A stretch of DNA of 64,000 bases, from contig NZ_SORX01000003.1 in NCBI RefSeq assembly GCF_004405125.1, forward strand, positions 120,028-184,027, in the 5' to 3' direction. Source of the stretch: Jeotgalibacillus salarius. Its GTDB lineage: Bacteria; Bacillota; Bacilli; Bacillales; Jeotgalibacillaceae. Both the position numbers and the translations under genes were made by a program. Positions 60,433 to 64,000 of the stretch are shown here, in pieces. Each line of letters begins with the position of its first letter. Position 1 is the stretch's first letter. The notes beneath the pieces were generated by a model. That model made no database searches. It worked only from the letters and a program-made list of their open reading frames with translations, and was not told the origin of the DNA.

Positions 60433-60819
60433 GAAATCCCTCCTGAATGTTTCTTTCTATGATATACGTCTTGAAAACTTTTACGTTCCCATTTATTTCA
60501 CTCAAAAGACCTGCTTTTATAAGCTAAACTTTCGATTCTCAACATTTATTTGAATAACCACTCCCCTTTTTCAGCATCATTATTCGACATTTTCCCAAAA
60601 CCTTTAGGTGATTTTATTAAAATAACTTGCACGTTTTTACAGTGTATACCTTGTTTTTGGATTAAATTACATATTAAAAGGTATATAAGTTGTTATATAC
60701 ATACATTTATATTCTATCAATATATAAATTTCAAAGAAAATTTTCCCGATAAACAAACTCGGATTACTCTGCTAGGATGAAGTTGTTCACAAAATATTTC
60801 AAAAAAAGGAGTCGGGAAA
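60433..60819. other. AT-rich promoter region of the subtilisin gene
   Basis: About 387 bases of AT-rich DNA between divergent genes. A TTGGAT ... GTATAT pair on the plus strand near 60658-60690 could be the subtilisin promoter, but it is weak. No repeat or structured RNA was recognised here; the subtilisin ribosome site AAAAAGGAG is at about 60807. Confidence 0.45.
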
Positions 60820-62085
60820 ATGAAGAAAAGAAGTATGGTTATGAGTTTACTGCTCGCTGCTAGTTTATCAGTACCATCCATCGCAAACGCTGCACCTGAT
60901 CAGGAAAGAGGCCAGGAAACATTCAGGGTCTATGTAGAATCAACAGGCGTTTCTGCTAAAAGTACGAAGCAATCGTTGAAAAAACAATACGAGCCACGCT
61001 GGGAACTTTCTGAAAATGGCTTCTCTACAGAAATGAATGAAAAACAATTCAACGCACTCCAAAAGAATAAGAATATTAAAGTAACAAAGGTTCAGGAAGT
61101 AGAACTTGAAACAGATGTCCGTGCAAGCGAATACGAAACAATGGCCGGGGAGTATCCGACCCAACAAACACCTTGGGGAATCAAAGCGATCTACAATAAC
61201 CCTAACCAGACAACTACTTCAGGTGGTTCAGGTGTAAATATTGCAGTACTTGATACAGGCGTTTTCACAAGTCACTATGATCTTGTAAATACTGTAGAAC
61301 AATGTAAAGATTTCACACAGGCTACACCACTTGTAAATGGTGCTTGTAATGATGCAAATGGTCACGGTACACACGTAGCCGGTTCTGCTCTAGCTGACGG
61401 CGGTAGTGATAAAGCTGGAATTTACGGCGTCGCACCAGATGCTGACCTTTGGGCTTATAAAGTATTAGGTGATAACGGATCAGGATACTCAGATGATATC
61501 GCAGCAGCGATTCGTCACGCAGCTGATCAGGCTTCAGCTACAAGAACAAAAACAGTTATTAATATGTCACTTGGTTCTGCAGGTCAGGACTCACTGATCA
61601 CAAATGCAGTAAACTATGCTTACAGCAAAGGCGTATTGGTTGTTGCCGCTGCAGGTAACTCAGGTCCGAACCAGGGATCTATCGGATATCCTGGCGCACT
61701 GACTAATGCAATTGCAGTAGCTGCTCTTGAAAATCGTCAGCAAAACGGTACATACCGCGTAGCCGACTTCTCTTCTCGTGGATACGCTCAAACTGATGGT
61801 GATTATGCCATCCAGCAGGGTGATGTTGAAATCTCAGCTCCAGGTGCTTCAATCTATTCAACATGGCCTGGTGGCGGTTATAACACAATCAGTGGCACAT
61901 CAATGGCTTCACCACACGTAGCAGGTCTGGCTGCAAAAGTCTGGGCTGCAAACCCTTCTTACTCTCACACGCAACTGCGTTCTGTACTTCAGAACCGCGC
62001 GGCAAATAATGATATCCTTGGCGGATTTGGCGCTGGTTACGGCGATGACTACGCTTCAGGATTCGGATTTGCAAAAGTGAACTAA
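60820..62085 (+). CDS. Secreted subtilisin-like serine protease (S8)
   Basis: Extracellular alkaline-type protease of 421 residues. Sec signal peptide (KKRSMVMSLLLAASLSVPSIANA), propeptide to about residue 100, then the catalytic domain: NIAVLDTG (Asp), GHGTHVAGS (His), AAAGNSGPNQGSIGYPG (oxyanion Asn) and GTSMASPHVAG (Ser). A Cys pair (EQCKDF and NGACND) near the active-site His and the length resemble the S39/S41 subtilisins of cold-adapted Bacillus. The start has AAAGGAG upstream. Confidence 0.94.
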   Translation: MKKRSMVMSLLLAASLSVPSIANAAPDQERGQETFRVYVESTGVSAKSTKQSLKKQYEPRWELSENGFSTEMNEKQFNALQKNKNIKVTKVQEVELETDVRASEYETMAGEYPTQQTPWGIKAIYNNPNQTTTSGGSGVNIAVLDTGVFTSHYDLVNTVEQCKDFTQATPLVNGACNDANGHGTHVAGSALADGGSDKAGIYGVAPDADLWAYKVLGDNGSGYSDDIAAAIRHAADQASATRTKTVINMSLGSAGQDSLITNAVNYAYSKGVLVVAAAGNSGPNQGSIGYPGALTNAIAVAALENRQQNGTYRVADFSSRGYAQTDGDYAIQQGDVEISAPGASIYSTWPGGGYNTISGTSMASPHVAGLAAKVWAANPSYSHTQLRSVLQNRAANNDILGGFGAGYGDDYASGFGFAKVN

Positions 62086-62186
62086 TCAACCTGTACGGAA
62101 AGCAGGTATGGTGATAGCGGGTTGACCCTCGCATTCGCTAAAAATCAGCATAATTTAAACTCTAATTACCCCCTTTACACATATTT

Positions 62187-62238
62187 TAAAGGCTGTCCCT
62201 CAAAAGCAAGTTTGCTTTGAAGGACAGCCCTTTTTTTA
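62187..62238. terminator. Terminator between convergent genes
   Basis: GGCTGTCCCTCAAAGC and GCTTTGAAGGACAGCC arms (one bulge), followed by T7 on plus and T-rich on minus, between the protease and dehydrogenase genes. Confidence 0.88.
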
Positions 62239-62245
62239 CAATCAA

Positions 62246-63625
62246 TTAATATAGTTTACCTTGTTTGTAAAGAATTGTTGAGAGCTTCATCACTGAATGA
62301 ATATAGCAGTTTTGTCGCAGCGAGTGTGGATCTCCAAAATATTTTGGTAAAATGGTTTCCATAGTTCCCTGCATTTTGTCATACAATTTTTTGTAGATTT
62401 GCTCTTCTGAAAAGAATTGTGTTTCTCTTCCCTGCAGCCACTCGAAGTAAGACACAATTACACCGCCGGCATTGGCAAGGATATCAGGAACAATGATGAC
62501 ACCTTTTTCATTCAAATAACCATCTGCTTCTGCTGTTACCGGTGCATTCGCCCCTTCGACAATGACTTTCGCTTTAATATCCTCTTTATTTCCATTGTGA
62601 ATCTGATCTTCAAGTGCTGCGAGCATTAGCACATCCACGTCCATCGTAAGGACTTCATCGCGGTGAAGAATTTCAGCATTCACCCCGCTCTCTTTAAGCT
62701 GTTCATCGGTATGGGGCAGATCCCCCTGATTCGAAGCTGTAAAAGATACCAGCGTGGGAATGTCCAGCCCCTCTTTGTTGTACAAAGTACAGTTCCGATC
62801 ACTGACTGCGACAATCTTGTTATGCAGATGCTGACATTGATAAGCTTCAAGCGCAGTAACTGAACCTACATTACCAAAGCCCTGGACAGCTATTTTTAAT
62901 GGTTTATCATATAGATCCAATGCCGTTTTAGCATATGGACTTCCCGTTTTTTCAAGCCATGACTGCTGTTTCCCAATAAAATCAGACATCATATAGCGAT
63001 AGGTGAAATAAACTCCTTTTCCAGTGGCTTCACGTCTCCCAAGGGATCCTCCGTTAATCACACTCTTCCCGGTAAAGCTTCCTCTGTAAGGCTGTCCCGG
63101 CTTAATGTTTTTATATTCACCCATCATCCAGTCCATCTCACGCTCTCCGCTCCCCATATCCGGAGCCGGTATATCTTTATCCGGGCCAATGACATCTGCA
63201 AAGTATTGCACATACTTTTTAGAAATAAGATTAAGCTCTTTAGGCGTATATTCACGTGGATTCGCCACAACTCCGCCTTTTCCCCCGCCAAATGGTACAT
63301 CATGAAGCGAGTTTTTTAACGTCATCAGAAAAGCAAGGTTAATGACTTCTTCTTCATTGACTGATTCGTGAAAACGTATTCCGCCTTTGTAAGGACCCAT
63401 TGCATTGTTGTGCTGCACTCTGAAGGCAGGTACCCTTACGATTTCTCCTTTTTCAAGGACGATCCTGAGAAAAGATTTATGTACTTTGTTGGGAGTCGAT
63501 AGAACTGCCCCTAAAGATGAGAACGCTTTCTTTCTACCTGCATCCTTAAGATCAGGCAAAAACATTTCATCGTCCATTAGTGCATCTAATGATTCCTGTA
63601 CAATTGCTCTTGTCTGATATTGCAT
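62246..63625 (-). CDS. Glu/Leu/Phe/Val dehydrogenase family protein
   Basis: NAD(P)-dependent amino acid dehydrogenase of 459 residues, probably glutamate dehydrogenase: PYKGGIRFHESVNEEE (substrate Lys), PFGGGKGGVVANPREYT with the catalytic Lys, PAPDMGSGEREMDWM (Asp) and Rossmann fold IAVQGFGNVGSVTALEAY near 250. Longer than Bacillus RocG/GudB (about 425), with an extra segment after YRGSFTGKSVINGGS. The start is ATG 63625, with GGGGG upstream. Substrate class not certain. Confidence 0.9.
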   Translation of the reverse strand: MQYQTRAIVQESLDALMDDEMFLPDLKDAGRKKAFSSLGAVLSTPNKVHKSFLRIVLEKGEIVRVPAFRVQHNNAMGPYKGGIRFHESVNEEEVINLAFLMTLKNSLHDVPFGGGKGGVVANPREYTPKELNLISKKYVQYFADVIGPDKDIPAPDMGSGEREMDWMMGEYKNIKPGQPYRGSFTGKSVINGGSLGRREATGKGVYFTYRYMMSDFIGKQQSWLEKTGSPYAKTALDLYDKPLKIAVQGFGNVGSVTALEAYQCQHLHNKIVAVSDRNCTLYNKEGLDIPTLVSFTASNQGDLPHTDEQLKESGVNAEILHRDEVLTMDVDVLMLAALEDQIHNGNKEDIKAKVIVEGANAPVTAEADGYLNEKGVIIVPDILANAGGVIVSYFEWLQGRETQFFSEEQIYKKLYDKMQGTMETILPKYFGDPHSLRQNCYIHSVMKLSTILYKQGKLY

Positions 63626-63719
63626 CAATAATTCCCCCTTGAGTAAATTGGACTAATGTCAGCTTATAATTACCGTACCACAATTGACACCCGAATGAAA
63701 AAGTGAAGCCGGACGTTAA

Positions 63720-64000
63720 GTTTTGTCCAGCTTCATCAGGCAGGAGTTAGTGCGTGCCTCCCTCAGCTCATTTCGATAAGTCAACATCAGCTCTTTGCGT
63801 TCGCTGTGTTTCCTTTATCTTAATCGCTTCAGTCCACCGCATACGCCCCTAAACGCCTGCTTCCGCTTTTCTACTTGTCCAGCTCCAGCACGCAGGGGCT
63901 AGTGCGCTTCCCTCAGCTCATTTCGATAAGTCAACATCAGCTCTCTGCGTTCGCTGTGTTTCCTTTATCTTAATCGCTTCAGTCCACCGCATACGCCCCT
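63720..64000. repeat. Tandem intergenic repeat, about 150-bp period, running off the window
   Basis: Two direct copies of a 91-bp block at 63760-63850 and 63910-64000 (one mismatch seen, CTTTG versus CTCTG), each preceded by a related TTGTCCAGCT(N)CA-GCAGG segment and linked by a 59-base CCTGCTTCCGCTTTTCTACTTG-like spacer. A third copy may continue beyond the edge. No reading frame is supported. Confidence 0.85.

Overview
The window looks like a chromosomal segment of a Gram-positive, low-to-moderate GC Bacillota, order Bacillales (Bacillus/Planococcaceae type; a Jeotgalibacillus-like host is a guess). Reasons: strong AGGAGG ribosome sites with frequent TTG/GTG starts, sigma-B promoters and an RsbR-type stressosome protein, a Spo0M-like protein, a YjgC/YrhE-type formate dehydrogenase with its DUF1641 partner, lipobox and Sec signals of Gram-positive type, and MoeB/MobB/MoaE gene organisation like Bacillus. 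No rRNA, tRNA, CRISPR array, transposase or prophage module was seen. The segment is mostly ordinary core and accessory metabolism, interrupted by several families of non-coding repeats.

Layout. 0-6.3 kb: truncated cation/Ca2+ exchanger behind a yybP-ykoY (Mn2+) riboswitch, a uracil-DNA glycosylase-like gene, PpaC pyrophosphatase, 6-phosphogluconolactonase and an AEC transporter. 6.5-16.8 kb: an M50-protease-like protein lacking the catalytic Glu, Nei, a CwlK-like peptidase, a HAD phosphatase, a divergent Mur ligase, an asparagine synthetase, several GNAT acetyltransferases (one fused to pentapeptide-like repeats), DUF302 and an ABC-F protein with a transcription-attenuation leader. 17-21.6 kb: cadCA efflux operon and a CstR persulfide-stress locus (cstR, dsrE-like, tauE-like). 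21.7-24.3 kb: RsbR-like, MFS and Spo0M-like. 24.6-37.4 kb: a formate dehydrogenase/molybdenum cofactor island (fdhD, OFA transporter, DUF1641, fdhA, moaB, moaA, mobA, moaD, moaE, mobB, moeA, moaC, moeB). 37.7-48.9 kb: DUF3243, PadR-ChrA, stress protein YtxH-like, 2-hydroxyacid dehydrogenase, a second CstR-type promoter with two rhodanese genes, EamA, Gfo/Idh/MocA and a formamidase-like gene.

49.2-56.8 kb is the most interesting block: a tightly overlapped operon reading HD-GYP phosphodiesterase, class III nucleotidyl cyclase with SRPBCC and zinc-ribbon regions, stand-alone receiver, hybrid histidine kinase with its own receiver, followed downstream by a separate EAL phosphodiesterase gene. 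All key catalytic residues are visible, so the operon may link c-di-GMP turnover, a cyclic nucleotide and phosphorelay. 56.9-63.6 kb: DUF4385, Cu/Zn SOD-like lipoprotein, proline dehydrogenase, cyclophilin, a small membrane protein plus DUF1648, a secreted subtilisin and a Glu/Leu/Phe/Val dehydrogenase.

The non-coding part is rich: seven copies of a 105-155 bp folded intergenic element whose terminal arms appear to co-vary, three degenerate arrays with 21-22 bp period, a perfect 32-bp-arm palindrome, and a tandem repeat at the right edge. All calls come from reading the sequence without database searches; family names rest on recognised motifs.
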